Positions 15,986 to 24,627 of a stretch of DNA of 48,197 nt are shown here, in pieces (position 1 is the first letter of the stretch; every line of letters begins with the position of its first letter). Origin of the DNA: Bacillota bacterium (GTDB lineage Bacteria > Bacillota > Bacilli > Alicyclobacillales > SLC66); contig JAJZEE010000017.1 in the NCBI GenBank assembly GCA_021805735.1, forward strand, positions 1-48,197. Direction: 5' to 3'. A program made the position numbers and the translations under genes. The notes below the pieces were generated by a model that worked only from the letters and a program-made list of their open reading frames with translations, did no database searches and was not told where the DNA came from.

Positions 15986-16365
15986 TAGTCCTCGTTAGTC
16001 GTAATCTCCATATTATCAAAATCGATGACAAATCGCCCTAGAATGAGGACATCTAAGCCGATCAACCCATTAATATCCCAATCAATATGCCCAAAGTCCA
16101 ATGGCTTACTTGTCATTCTAACTCCGCCAAACTCCAGGCTGTCAACAGTTTTTTCAAATGCGTAATCCGTTCCACCAACACCAAATGAACGATTTATGGG
16201 ATCACCGATTTTGAAAGCAATTCCAATATCGTCGACCACATCGGATACGATGATGGTATGAGCTGCTCCCGTATCAATCGCCATACGGTCGATAATTTTG
16301 CTTTGACCCCTATACGTGATTGTCAAAGAGGCGAGCAAGAGTCCGCCGGAATATTCAATTCGCAA
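15985..16365 (-). CDS. retropepsin-like aspartic protease
   Basis: 126 residues with the active-site triad DTGAAHT (residues 31-37) in the expected D-T/S-G-A form, a flexible flap region (SFGVGGTDYAF) and the second hydrophobic-glycine element DINGLIGLDVL that packs near the site. One copy of the motif is typical of retropepsins that work as homodimers. No signal peptide or membrane segment is seen, so it is cytoplasmic. It overlaps the 83-residue upstream gene by 11 bases and folD by one base. The substrate is unknown. Confidence 0.85.
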   Translation of the reverse strand: MRIEYSGGLLLASLTITYRGQSKIIDRMAIDTGAAHTIIVSDVVDDIGIAFKIGDPINRSFGVGGTDYAFEKTVDSLEFGGVRMTSKPLDFGHIDWDINGLIGLDVLILGRFVIDFDNMEITTNED

Positions 16366-16606
16366 GGAATCGACCCCTTAGACCTGGTCTTCGTCGAAGT
16401 TCAATAACAACTGAGTCACTGTTTGTATGATAGACGAACAGTTTATCCTTGCACTGCATTAGGGTTTTTGTAGCCTCATCATCAGGAACGGCACGTACTA
16501 CCGCAACATCGTCCACGAGTACCCTGTCATTTTCAATATGCGATGCTAGCTCCTCGACCAATACGAATTGGTTAGGGAAGCGTTCACGAACCTCGGACCA
16601 CTTCAT
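16355..16606 (-). CDS. 83-residue partner of the retropepsin, unknown function
   Basis: The start is ATG 16606 behind a perfect AAGGAGAGG. The small acidic/basic protein begins MKWSEVRERFPNQFVLVEEL, has a VDDVAVVRAV strand, and ends LRRRPGLRG. Similar small proteins are known next to clan AA proteases in Firmicutes; I recall the pairing but cannot verify it here. The open frame continues to 16819 without a ribosome site. Overlap with the protease gene suggests a complex or a substrate/regulator role, which is inference. Confidence 0.75.
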   Translation of the reverse strand: MKWSEVRERFPNQFVLVEELASHIENDRVLVDDVAVVRAVPDDEATKTLMQCKDKLFVYHTNSDSVVIELRRRPGLRGRFLAN

Positions 16607-16797
16607 CCCAAACCTCTCCTTCGTCAGCGCGGATAATATGAATGTACCACATTTCTGTAATCTGAGTGGCATTGAGACGCCACGATAGGTAGAGCCTTCT
16701 TCAGTTAATCTGCCCGTTAGCCCCATAACGAGTCCATGCTCTATGTCGCCAACTTGTCCATTAACAGAACTCTTCGATCCTGGTAACTTCCTCGTAG

Positions 16798-17224
16798 TCA
16801 AACATATAAGTTTTCCCACTCCTCTCTTGTCATAGAATACCGTACGCTGTCAGTTAGATTTCTGCTATACTTGCGTAGCGTTCCTTCGTACGTGAAACCA
16901 CATTTTTCAATAACACGCTTGGATCTTACATTAAACGGATAACGGCAGACTGCACGACCAATAAATCAAGTTCAGTAAAAGCGTATTCTAACACACGCTT
17001 AACCGCTTCTGTGGCATATCCTTGATATTTTCCTTTAAGACGATAGCCCACGATTCCTGGTATTTAATTGATGAACGGATGTATTCAAGGCTTTCATCCA
17101 TATTATCGTGAGTTTTCCAGCCTGCATTTGCTATGTCTGAGCTTTTACGAAACTCATACATATCAACAGCGTCGCTTTCCTGCCATTCCCGTAGAATTAG
17201 GCGTTCAGTTTCGAGCGTTTTCAT
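16798..17224 (-). pseudogene. broken GNAT acetyltransferase (RimJ/RimL type)
   Basis: The N-terminus is clear (MKTLETERLILREWQESDAVDMYEF from ATG 17224). The frame then shifts: the acetyl-CoA loop continues in another frame (GYRLKGKYQGYATEAVKRVLEYAF), and the C-terminal block appears in a third stretch (NVRSKRVIEKCGFTYEGTLRK ... YSMTREEW), ending at TGA 16798-16800. About 25 residues before the loop are missing as well. At least two frameshifts and one internal deletion make a working enzyme implausible. Confidence 0.85.
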
Positions 17225-17347
17225 GACATACTCCCTCCATAACTTAGTGCTAATATGTACCCTACGCGAGATTTACTTCTATCGATTCACTTTTTGAGAG
17301 CGGTTGGATCACTATAGAACATCGAGCGCATGGAAAGACCGTGCTGC

Positions 17348-17977
17348 CTATTCGAGTAAGGCGTTGCGAGCCATTACTGTAAGCGAACCGGCAGGCTTCA
17401 TATCCTTTCTTAAATCTACGCTGACATTTATGAATTCGGCTTGGTTGACCAAGGCTACAATCTCCCGAGAAATATCTTCGACGTCTTGAAAAGATTTCAC
17501 CCACATCGGAGTGAGAGTGACAACAAGACGCCCACCAGGCTTCAAGACACGACGTGCCTCGTTCATGCTCACCTCAGGGCTAGGCCATAGCATAACATTA
17601 TTAACAGAGAGCACCTTATCGAACTGACTATCTCCGAACGGCAAGCTCGGCATCGCACCATGTCTCAATTCCACACGTCCTGATCCGATCCCCGTGGCAT
17701 TTCGCTTTTTCGCTTGTCTCATGACAACTGAGGAAGGGTCAACCCCAACAACAAGCCCTTTCGTAGCCAATTTTGATAAGAATGCAATGCCTAGACCTGG
17801 CCCACATCCGATTTCTAACACGTGGTCCGTCGGTTGTACGTCCAAGTGGCTAACTGCCCATCTGTTTTGCTCTACGCTCACCCGCCCCATTAGCCACCCT
17901 GCAAGTACACCCCAGAATCCTGCTGGATGTGCAAAAACATTTGGCTTACCGAAGGCATGTAACTTTTTGTCGTCCAG
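17348..17977 (-). CDS. class I SAM methyltransferase with a probable CTG start
   Basis: Motif I is VLEIGCGPGLGIAFL and the SAM-ribose acid lies in VVGVDPSS. Motif II is FDKVLSVNNVMLWPSPE and motif III LKPGGRLVVTLTP. ATG 17890 gives 180 residues, but the frame upstream keeps encoding a typical family N-terminus (HAFGKPNVFAHPAGFWGVLAG) back to CTG 17977, six bases after GGAGGG, followed by an upstream stop. No ATG, GTG or TTG exists in that stretch. Either CTG is used (209 residues) or a former ATG has mutated and expression is impaired. The substrate is unknown. Confidence 0.75.
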   Translation of the reverse strand: MDDKKLHAFGKPNVFAHPAGFWGVLAGWLMGRVSVEQNRWAVSHLDVQPTDHVLEIGCGPGLGIAFLSKLATKGLVVGVDPSSVVMRQAKKRNATGIGSGRVELRHGAMPSLPFGDSQFDKVLSVNNVMLWPSPEVSMNEARRVLKPGGRLVVTLTPMWVKSFQDVEDISREIVALVNQAEFINVSVDLRKDMKPAGSLTVMARNALLE

Positions 17978-17989
17978 AACAGTCCCTCC

Positions 17990-18439
17990 CGTGCCGTACT
18001 CGATGAACCGCTATTCAACTTTTCTGTCGGTTAGTCCAGTAATCAAAGGGATGTCTTCATATGTAACAAATGTTACTAAAACCTATTATTACACTAAGCC
18101 CCCAGCCATACATTCCCTCTTCACTTATCACTTCCGATGCTTCGCGAAGCAAAACCGGAAAACAATGCTCGCCCTGAAAACATAGTGCGTCAGAGTCAAG
18201 CCATACCCCTTCGGCGGCGTTACTATTACCTAAATCAAAATCCTGCAAATCGCCGCCGAGACTCCAATGCAACTGCGACACGTTTAAGCCTCCCTTTATA
18301 CTGTAGGTACACGAGGTGCGACACTCCAACAAATTCCACGCTAAAGAACATGGGTTCCCTTGTCAATTGTTTTATGTTTGCGTGCACGTCAGCAGTGCTT
18401 AAGAGCAATAAGGAGTGTTCCGACCGTCTAAGGAACTGG
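17990..18439. other. gap with no recognised gene
   Basis: The longest frame is on the minus strand, 18332-18057 (91 codons), with segments such as GGDLQDFDLGNSNAAEGVWLDSDALCFQGEH that read like protein. It has no ribosome site and no family I can name. It may be a remnant of an acquired gene. Confidence 0.3.
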
Positions 18440-18856
18440 TTAATCAGCCAGAATCATATCTTTGCACATGTTCACTTGTTCAATCATATGCCCAATATTT
18501 CCTTCACCTGCATACAGGGACATGTCAAAGAAGTCATTATCCAAATCAGACCAATATAATTCATTTTCATCCCCTGAGACAATTACATCACGCTTCAATT
18601 TGCCAACATAAACTTCAACATAGCAATGCTGCAAATAATACTTAAAATCCATCATATGATGCAAAATGACATCATCCTTTGAAATGCTGGTCTCTTCAAA
18701 CAGTTCTCTGTAAGCGGATTCAATACCCGTTTCTCCATTCTCAATTTTCCCACCAACCAGATTGCGCAACCCTTTATATGGATTAGTTAATCGTTTGCAC
18801 ATGAGCAATCGGTCCATATCTTTGCTGTATATCATGAGAACGTTGTAGCCTTGCAC
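18440..18856 (-). CDS. Nudix hydrolase (MutT-like)
   Basis: 138 residues with a full Nudix box, GGKIENGETGIESAYRELFEETS (residues 35-57). The N-terminal strand holds an LLMCKR segment as in MutT-type enzymes that hydrolyse oxidised or deoxy NTPs. The substrate is not determined. AT-rich, unlike its GC-rich neighbours. The last third (WSDLDNDFFDMSLYAGEGNIGHMIEQV) is family-typical and complete. Confidence 0.85.
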   Translation of the reverse strand: MQGYNVLMIYSKDMDRLLMCKRLTNPYKGLRNLVGGKIENGETGIESAYRELFEETSISKDDVILHHMMDFKYYLQHCYVEVYVGKLKRDVIVSGDENELYWSDLDNDFFDMSLYAGEGNIGHMIEQVNMCKDMILAD

Positions 18857-18904
18857 TTCCTTGCCTCCTCATTTTTCCCATATAAAGAGGAATTAACCTT
18901 TAAG

Positions 18905-19360
18905 TCATAATTCCTTTGTCATAAATACGCTATTTGGGTCTTCAATGTAATCTGAAAACGGCTCACAATATTGGAACCCAAAACTTGCATATAAGCTTCT
19001 AGCTGGTTCAAAAGCATCCATTGAGCCCGTTTCCAAACTTAACCGCCGATAGCCACATCGCTTGGCTTCTTCAATTATGTGTTGAAGGACTCGCTTTGCA
19101 ATCCCCTTTCTTAAATGTGATGAAGAAGTTCGCATTGATTTGATCTCTCCATGCTGTCCATCCAGTTCTTTAAGTGCCCCGCACCCAACTAAGTCATCTC
19201 CTTCCCATGCGCTCCAGAATGTAATTTCGGGTTTTCGCAATGACTCAAGACCTAGTGCATGTATACTTTCCGGTGGGGAATGTAGTGCCATACTCTGCAG
19301 ATGCTCCCTCACCAATTGAGCCACTTCAGATCCACTTAAATCATCTATTTTAATATCCAT
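18905..19360 (-). CDS. GNAT acetyltransferase
   Basis: About 151 residues. The acetyl-CoA site is IKSMRTSSSHLRKGIAKRVLQHII, with the V-x-x-x-x-R-x-x-G-x-A pattern, preceded by WSAWEGDDLVGCGALKEL. The C-terminus (ETGSMDAFEPARSLYASFGFQYCEPF) resembles the YsnE/YjaB-like group. I chose ATG 19360 because GGAGGG lies just upstream; GTG/ATG 19381 is the longest frame. The substrate is unknown. Confidence 0.85.
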   Translation of the reverse strand: MDIKIDDLSGSEVAQLVREHLQSMALHSPPESIHALGLESLRKPEITFWSAWEGDDLVGCGALKELDGQHGEIKSMRTSSSHLRKGIAKRVLQHIIEEAKRCGYRRLSLETGSMDAFEPARSLYASFGFQYCEPFSDYIEDPNSVFMTKEL

Positions 19361-19421
19361 CCACAATCCCTCCAATCGCACCGTGGAACTACATAGAAAT
19401 ACATTTTATTCTTCACCACAC

Positions 19422-19730
19422 TCAAAGTCCTTTTGATGGCAATTTAAGGCCTTTTCTTCTCTCGCGCACTCCTTCGTGAGAGTACAGGAAATGTGATATA
19501 CCAAGTGCGTGTAATTGATAGAAAGCCCACGACACGATCTCGTAACGGTTTCTCTTCCGAACTTTTTCCGTGGCTGTGCGCATTCCCGTCAAATCTTCCA
19601 AGACAAACAACGTGTTCTTTCCATACCGATCAACGAGTGCCTTACTGACCTGATGATTCACATCGGTCATCCAACGGGTTTCTCGCTGTCCGATTTTCTT
19701 CAATCTACTTCGCGCAGAGGGAGACTGCGT
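19422..19730 (-). mobile_element. TnpB (IS200/IS605-type) remnant
   Basis: The minus strand encodes ARSRLKKIGQRETRWMTDVNHQVSKALVDRYGKNTLFVLEDLTGMRT, followed by VSWAFYQL. This is the first part of the RuvC-like nuclease domain of TnpB, including the FVLEDLTG strand with its catalytic Glu. The N-terminal half, the zinc ribbon and the last catalytic Asp are missing. The 5' side stops at an in-frame TAG (19731-19733), and after FYQL the reading diverges. No TnpA and no complete ends are seen. It marks a former insertion. Confidence 0.8.
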
Positions 19731-19864
19731 CTATTGCAGTTCTCTACATTGCACGCATGATTATACAAGACCTTTAAATCGAGGAACCCATGGGGTCATG
19801 GACTAGTGTGCAATGGAATTCCACATGAAACCGGCACTTAACTTAACGACTTACCGGAGCGATT

Positions 19865-20653
19865 TTAGGAACATACCGCCGCCAAAGCAATTGCGCAGGC
19901 GCGTTCCAAAGCAGTATCCAGACGTTCACTACCGAACGCAGGGTTCCATTCGCGCCACAATTCGTCACTGACGGCCAACACATTGGCAACTTCAACAGCC
20001 CGCACCTGACCAAGTGCGTACATAGCGGAAGTCTCCATGTCTACTCCCAATACTCCCGTCTTGCGATGTCGGTCGATATCCGCCACTGATTCCCGGTAAA
20101 TGGCGTCCATAGTCCATTGCCTGCCCACGGCAATCGGAAACCCCAACGTCTCAGCACACTTGGCCAGCTCTTCAGCAAGTTTCTCGTGTGCACGGACCAA
20201 AGTTTCCGTCGAAACATAGTGACGGGATGTTCCCTCTTCGCACACGCATTCATCAGCAATCAACAGGCTACCAATTGGGTTTTCCGGCTGCAGGCTCCCT
20301 GCGGCGCCAATACCAATAAATCGTTTGGCGCCACAGACGATCAATTCCTCCATATGAGAAATGGTTCCGGGAGCTCCGATTGGGCACTGAACAACCGTCA
20401 CAGGCACTGAATGAAAGTGCCCCGAAACAACATTTCGAAAAGGTGCATTTGGCAACGTCTCTCCGTTCACCATCCGTGTAAGTGATTCGCGTTCACGAGT
20501 AAACCATGTGACGATGACGGTCGGAGATACCCCAATATCTTCAATTTGGATTCCCAGCCTGCGCATGTGATAATCCATGTACATTTGTGGCGTAAATCGC
20601 ATTTCGTCTGTTGCCGGTGTCTGCTGTGAGGCAGTCACGGAATGTGTGCTCAC
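19865..20653 (-). CDS. nucleoside phosphorylase (PNP/UDP family)
   Basis: 262 residues. FIGIGAAGSLQPE (near 110) is the phosphate/ribose glycine-rich strand, and GVLGVDMETSAMYALGQV (near 206) is the nucleoside-binding signature with the M-E pair contacting ribose. It would split a nucleoside with phosphate into base and ribose-1-phosphate; the spacing best fits uridine-phosphorylase-like members. It starts at GTG 20653 with GGGAGAG upstream. It stands alone, between a TnpB remnant and an MFS gene. Confidence 0.85.
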   Translation of the reverse strand: MSTHSVTASQQTPATDEMRFTPQMYMDYHMRRLGIQIEDIGVSPTVIVTWFTRERESLTRMVNGETLPNAPFRNVVSGHFHSVPVTVVQCPIGAPGTISHMEELIVCGAKRFIGIGAAGSLQPENPIGSLLIADECVCEEGTSRHYVSTETLVRAHEKLAEELAKCAETLGFPIAVGRQWTMDAIYRESVADIDRHRKTGVLGVDMETSAMYALGQVRAVEVANVLAVSDELWREWNPAFGSERLDTALERACAIALAAVCS

Positions 20654-20836
20654 CCGTCATCTCTCCCTTCCGGCCCTAGGCTACCGTTTTCCATAAGAGT
20701 AGCACATTGGCTTTGAATCAGGATACGCTGAATTCGAGAATGCTCACACGCGCACCCGGCCGAACTCCATCGTTATGCATAAGGGGCGCCGCCAATGGGC
20801 GCCTCTTCCACTTGCCAAACTATAAGTCAAAGGTAG

Positions 20837-22057
20837 TCAATGTTCCATATCTGTTACATTGCTGTCCATTCCATGCTCTGCCATCAACAAAGGTCTTGCT
20901 CCAAGCAGTACAATTGCCAGAACGATAATCCCGGAACAAACGAAAAGCCCTCTTGCCGTTAACAAGTGGATGAGGAGTGCACCCGAGACGTAGGCTATTC
21001 CCGAGGCAAGCTGCATTAAGCCGTAGATAGCGCTAAACGCACTTGCCAGCATTTCCTGCGGAACCGCTAGTTGGATCACTGTATCCGTTGCGACATTCTC
21101 CAAGGCGTTACCGAACGCCGCAATAAATTGAAAGACAACCGCAAAGATCAGAACAGGAGCTAACCCGGTGAACAAAGTGCCCAAGCCGAACAGGAGAAGA
21201 CCGATAAGCAAAATCCGAGGAGGTGTGACCCGGCGCCGCAGTCGCAACACGCTGAGCGATCCCATAACCATACCCACGCTGTAAACGGAGATCAGGAGAC
21301 CATATCCTGCATCACCCGTGTGCAGAAAACTATGTGTCAAAAAAATGAGCGCTACGTTATCAAATGCGGCAAACACGACATATACGAACATCACCAGCAA
21401 GAGTGTCCGAGTCACGACGAGGCGTGAGACGAAACGCAGACCAATGGCGCCCTCGCGCAGATAGCCGATTTTCCCTACAGGAGCATCCATTTTAAGAGGA
21501 GGTAGCCGGAATATCAAAAGAGCAGAAACAAAGAAGGTTGCCGCATCAATGAGTAATGCTATGGAGGGTCCTGATGCTGCTACCATTATACCAGCCATTG
21601 CCGGCCCAAAGATGGCTGAGAAGTTGGCGCCGGAACGCAATAAGGCATTGGCCTTTATGAGGTCTCGAGATTCGACGAACAATGGTAACACACTGCCTCG
21701 GACGGTGGAAGGCAACGTAGCAAACAGAGAAGTCACAACCACTATAATGATCAACCACAAAAATGACGGATGTGTCAGCGCGATGATCACAAATGCGGTG
21801 GTCTGGAAAATGTCAGACGTGATGAGCAACAAACGTTGTTCCACACGATTTGCCAGAGGAGCTAGCACAGGGCCAAACAAGCTGGGTATTACCTGGGCGG
21901 TCAGTACAATTCCCACCGCAACGGCACCGCCATTGTCGCGGTACACATAGAGGACCAACGTCACGACCGCCAGTGAGTCTCCAAAGGTTGAAATCGTGCG
22001 TGCAATCCAGTAAAAGAGAAATGGCTGATTGGATAATACACGCTGTTTGCTGATCAA
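20837..22057 (-). CDS. MFS transporter (EntS/MefA-like)
   Basis: About 406 residues with 12 predicted membrane segments; the first is FYWIARTISTFGDSLAVVTLVLYVY. The loop LAPLANRVEQRLLLITSD resembles the MFS_3 family, which exports siderophores and macrolides. Start TTG 22057 is preceded by a run of seven G and gives the normal family length; the frame runs on to 22135 without a ribosome site. It is probably a drug or metabolite exporter, with specificity unknown. Confidence 0.85.
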   Translation of the reverse strand: MISKQRVLSNQPFLFYWIARTISTFGDSLAVVTLVLYVYRDNGGAVAVGIVLTAQVIPSLFGPVLAPLANRVEQRLLLITSDIFQTTAFVIIALTHPSFLWLIIIVVVTSLFATLPSTVRGSVLPLFVESRDLIKANALLRSGANFSAIFGPAMAGIMVAASGPSIALLIDAATFFVSALLIFRLPPLKMDAPVGKIGYLREGAIGLRFVSRLVVTRTLLLVMFVYVVFAAFDNVALIFLTHSFLHTGDAGYGLLISVYSVGMVMGSLSVLRLRRRVTPPRILLIGLLLFGLGTLFTGLAPVLIFAVVFQFIAAFGNALENVATDTVIQLAVPQEMLASAFSAIYGLMQLASGIAYVSGALLIHLLTARGLFVCSGIIVLAIVLLGARPLLMAEHGMDSNVTDMEH

Positions 22058-22154
22058 TGGCACCCCCCCATTATTGCTACAGCGATGTACGACGCTGCGA
22101 CAAACTATGGTAATCTTTAGATGAGTTCCAGTCAAAGAGAATGAACACGAGGAG

Positions 22155-22433
22155 ATGTTCCCAGTACACTTGCAAAAAGGTTCTTTGCGACTTCGACCCG
22201 TGCGATTGCCGGATGACGTTTCGCACGCTGCGGCTTGGTATCAGGATCCTGAAGTGCTGTATTATTCTGAGGGAGGCAGCGCCGCCGTTCCCTTTGATGA
22301 GGAACGCGTTGAACGGATGTATCGCTATCTTCGCATGTACCAGAGCCTCAGTTTCGTAAAAACTTCCATACACCCGGATGGTTGCGGCAATGAGTGCATC
22401 GCGCTCCAACTCAGTTTGAACGAAGAGGAGTGA
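22155..22433 (+). pseudogene. N-terminal fragment of a GNAT acetyltransferase
   Basis: The plus strand encodes LRLRPVRLPDDVSHAAAWYQDPEVLYYSEGG, the typical first strand, helix and helix of a RimJ/RimL-like GNAT, followed by FDEERVERMYRYL. The acetyl-CoA loop never comes; after about residue 60 the reading is unlike the family and stops at 22433. It lies divergent from the MFS gene, overlapping its upstream region. Confidence 0.65.
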
Positions 22434-22521
22434 GCGGCGCCCAATTTTTCTGAGCGGTGTATCGCGTGGCTTTTGCGCAAGCCCTGACTGGGCAGTTACT
22501 GCAGATCAAGAATAACGACCA

Positions 22522-23052
22522 TTATTTCCAATTATCAGGATCAGTCAAGACAGTAAAGTGGATTTTATCCTCCATCACATCGTACCCGGCTCGCCCAAGG
22601 AATGGCAACACATGCTGACAATACCCGCGAAAAGATCCCTTGCCCCAGAACTCGACGCTGTACATCAACCGCCGAATGGCGCGGATAAATAAGCGGATAG
22701 AAGGAATCTTCGTTTCCCTTGACATCCGGGAACAGTTCTCGTCGACGCTGCCATTGTTTCAATGCGTTGTATCGCGTGATGCGAATGCACAGTGCCTGTT
22801 GCACGCCGGAATTCCTCCTTAGAAACGGTCGCCGTCCGTGGTGCGGTACCGGGCACAGGATTGCGTCTGCAGCCAGCCTGCCTGTGCCGTCACAAACTGC
22901 AGTTCCCTCACGCCAGGCTGGAAATGAGCCGGAAATCGCAGCGTCGTCCACTTCTGGCCGTCATCCGTTGTTAGCGCAGTCAATTTCTTGTCCGAATCAT
23001 GAAACCAGGGCATGGTCCAGTCAACGACCCAACCAGATGGACTCTTCTGCAA
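22522..23052 (-). pseudogene. degenerate coding stretch with a BNR/YCF48-like fragment
   Basis: At 23052-22819 the minus strand reads KKLTALTTDDGQKWTTLRFPAHF and AGWLQTQSCARYRTTDGDRF, the TTDDGxxW / TTDG pattern of BNR (photosynthesis-stability-like) beta-propeller repeats. Further along, protein-like pieces sit in different frames (ALKQWQRRRELFPDVKGNEDS, then SVEFWGKGSFRGYCQHVLPFLG to a stop at 22522). No single start leads through. It looks like one or two broken genes. Confidence 0.55.
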
Positions 23053-23158
23053 TTATTAAAGAATTCCTGATGTATCACACTTGAACGCATGAAAGCAACG
23101 AAGGCGACGAAAGAAGGATCCGTTTCGGCGGCAATTCCTAATGTCGCATTCGCACCCG

Positions 23159-24025
23159 TTAATCCCATAACGAATCGTTGTTCAAAATAGCCAAGAAAGC
23201 GTTGGCGTGATCAAGTTGTGCCTGTGCAAAATCTAAATCACCATGCCCGTTTAGTGCCAACGCTAGATTAGTCATCGGAGCCATGATAACTCGTGCTTTG
23301 AGAGCGAATTGAAACGATGACCGATCTTGTCCTACGATGCTTTGTAAAACGGACTGGACAACGGGGTGTTTCAAACCATGGAATAATACAGTGTTCCCAA
23401 TAAAACTTGCCATGTCCCAAAACTTTGGCATTAACGATACGTCCTCAAAATCTATCCAACGCCATCCTGTAGAACTCGGAATCAGGTTTCCTCGGTGAGC
23501 GTCTCCGTGTGCTGGATAAAGCGTTTGGTTTTGAAGCAGTTCGTTTACTGGTTCAAATTCCGATAGCATCTTTGAAATGCGAGGATCATCCTTCATTGAA
23601 CGCAGGAAATCTGCGGCTTGATTGACATTCCGCCAAGCTCCCAATGGAGGAAGCGGTTCTTGGAAATCAGACATAGCCTTCACCAAATCGTTCACCATGT
23701 TGATTGCTTCTTCGACACTGAGCCTTGGGAGAGATACTGGTTCTAGGTATTCCCACAATGTCATCCAAGTGTCTCCCACTTTGTGCGGACCTGGAGGCAC
23801 AATGCTTGAACAAGGAACGACGGGGATGTCACGCTCCATAAGGTGTTGTGAAACTTTCACTTCGTATAACCATATTTCTCGCCAGTAGTTCGAGTCATCA
23901 CCATCAAAGAGCTTTGCAACCCTTGCAACAATCCTGTATGGGGCAAGGTGGACAATTAGGTTTCCTGCATCGCCCAGGATAATCGGACTTACATTCTTAA
24001 ACCCCAAATTCTCCGCAACAGACAA
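23159..24025 (-). CDS. APH-fold aminoglycoside phosphotransferase family protein
   Basis: 288 residues. The catalytic loop is YPAHGDAHRGNLIPSS (near 171-186) and the metal-binding Asp is in WRWIDFEDVSLMP. The N-lobe GDAGNLIVHLAPYRIVARVAK carries a glycine-containing loop. The first possible start is TTG 24025, with no ribosome site and a stop a few codons before; a dispersed repeat lies 55 bases further upstream. The N-terminus may therefore have been clipped. The substrate is unknown. Confidence 0.75.
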   Translation of the reverse strand: MSVAENLGFKNVSPIILGDAGNLIVHLAPYRIVARVAKLFDGDDSNYWREIWLYEVKVSQHLMERDIPVVPCSSIVPPGPHKVGDTWMTLWEYLEPVSLPRLSVEEAINMVNDLVKAMSDFQEPLPPLGAWRNVNQAADFLRSMKDDPRISKMLSEFEPVNELLQNQTLYPAHGDAHRGNLIPSSTGWRWIDFEDVSLMPKFWDMASFIGNTVLFHGLKHPVVQSVLQSIVGQDRSSFQFALKARVIMAPMTNLALALNGHGDLDFAQAQLDHANAFLAILNNDSLWD

Positions 24026-24080
24026 TACATCCGAAATTAGAATGCTTTATCGCCTCCACTGAAGGGTTGTTCGACATTTC

Positions 24081-24127
24081 TGCCCGAATGCGCCGCAACG
24101 GTCCGTGCCCATTCTACTGCATTTTCG
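24081..24127. repeat. 47-bp dispersed repeat, copy 2
   Basis: Matches 15041-15087 with two differences seen, in the same orientation, between the APH gene and the cupin gene. Confidence 0.85.
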
Positions 24128-24149
24128 CACCCGTTTGTTTAAGGAGAAC

Positions 24150-24506
24150 CTATTCCCTGTTGGGCATAAAACGTGCGGGATTTAACTCATCAGATTCGAT
24201 AACAATCGCCGTCATTCCAGCGTCGGTCTGCGCTTCGTGCCATTCTCCTTTTTCCCAAAATACCGCATCCCCAACTGCAACATGAACCTTGTCCTCGGAG
24301 TCGCATCCAACCCATCCCTGCCCATTTACAACGAGGAGTAGCTGTGGCGAAGTGGCTTGATGAAAACCAATAATTCCGTTGGATTCGAGATGCATACAGC
24401 CTATATGTGCCGGTTTGTCCGTTACCACAACCCGTGACATCATGAAATTCGAATCGAAGTGATTTATGCTTTTCCCACTTTCTCGACCAAATCTATAGAT
24501 TTGCAT
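24150..24506 (-). CDS. small cupin-domain protein
   Basis: 118 residues. A single cupin barrel: SNGIIGFHQATSPQLLLVVNGQGWVG is motif 1 with one His and Gln ligands, and VAVGDAVFWEKGEWHEAQTD is motif 2 with the closing His. Such single-barrel proteins bind metal and often act in sugar or antibiotic metabolism; the role here is unknown. ATG 24506 follows GAGGTG closely, and CATAAT upstream could be a -10. Confidence 0.8.
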   Translation of the reverse strand: MQIYRFGRESGKSINHFDSNFMMSRVVVTDKPAHIGCMHLESNGIIGFHQATSPQLLLVVNGQGWVGCDSEDKVHVAVGDAVFWEKGEWHEAQTDAGMTAIVIESDELNPARFMPNRE

Positions 24507-24627
24507 TCCATAGTCACCTCACTCCTACGATCATTATGGATTATTTTGTACGCCCTCCTATTCAACGTTCCTCCCGATAATCCCACAAACGTGATTTCGT
24601 CTAATCGATCATAAGGAGCGGTAAGGG

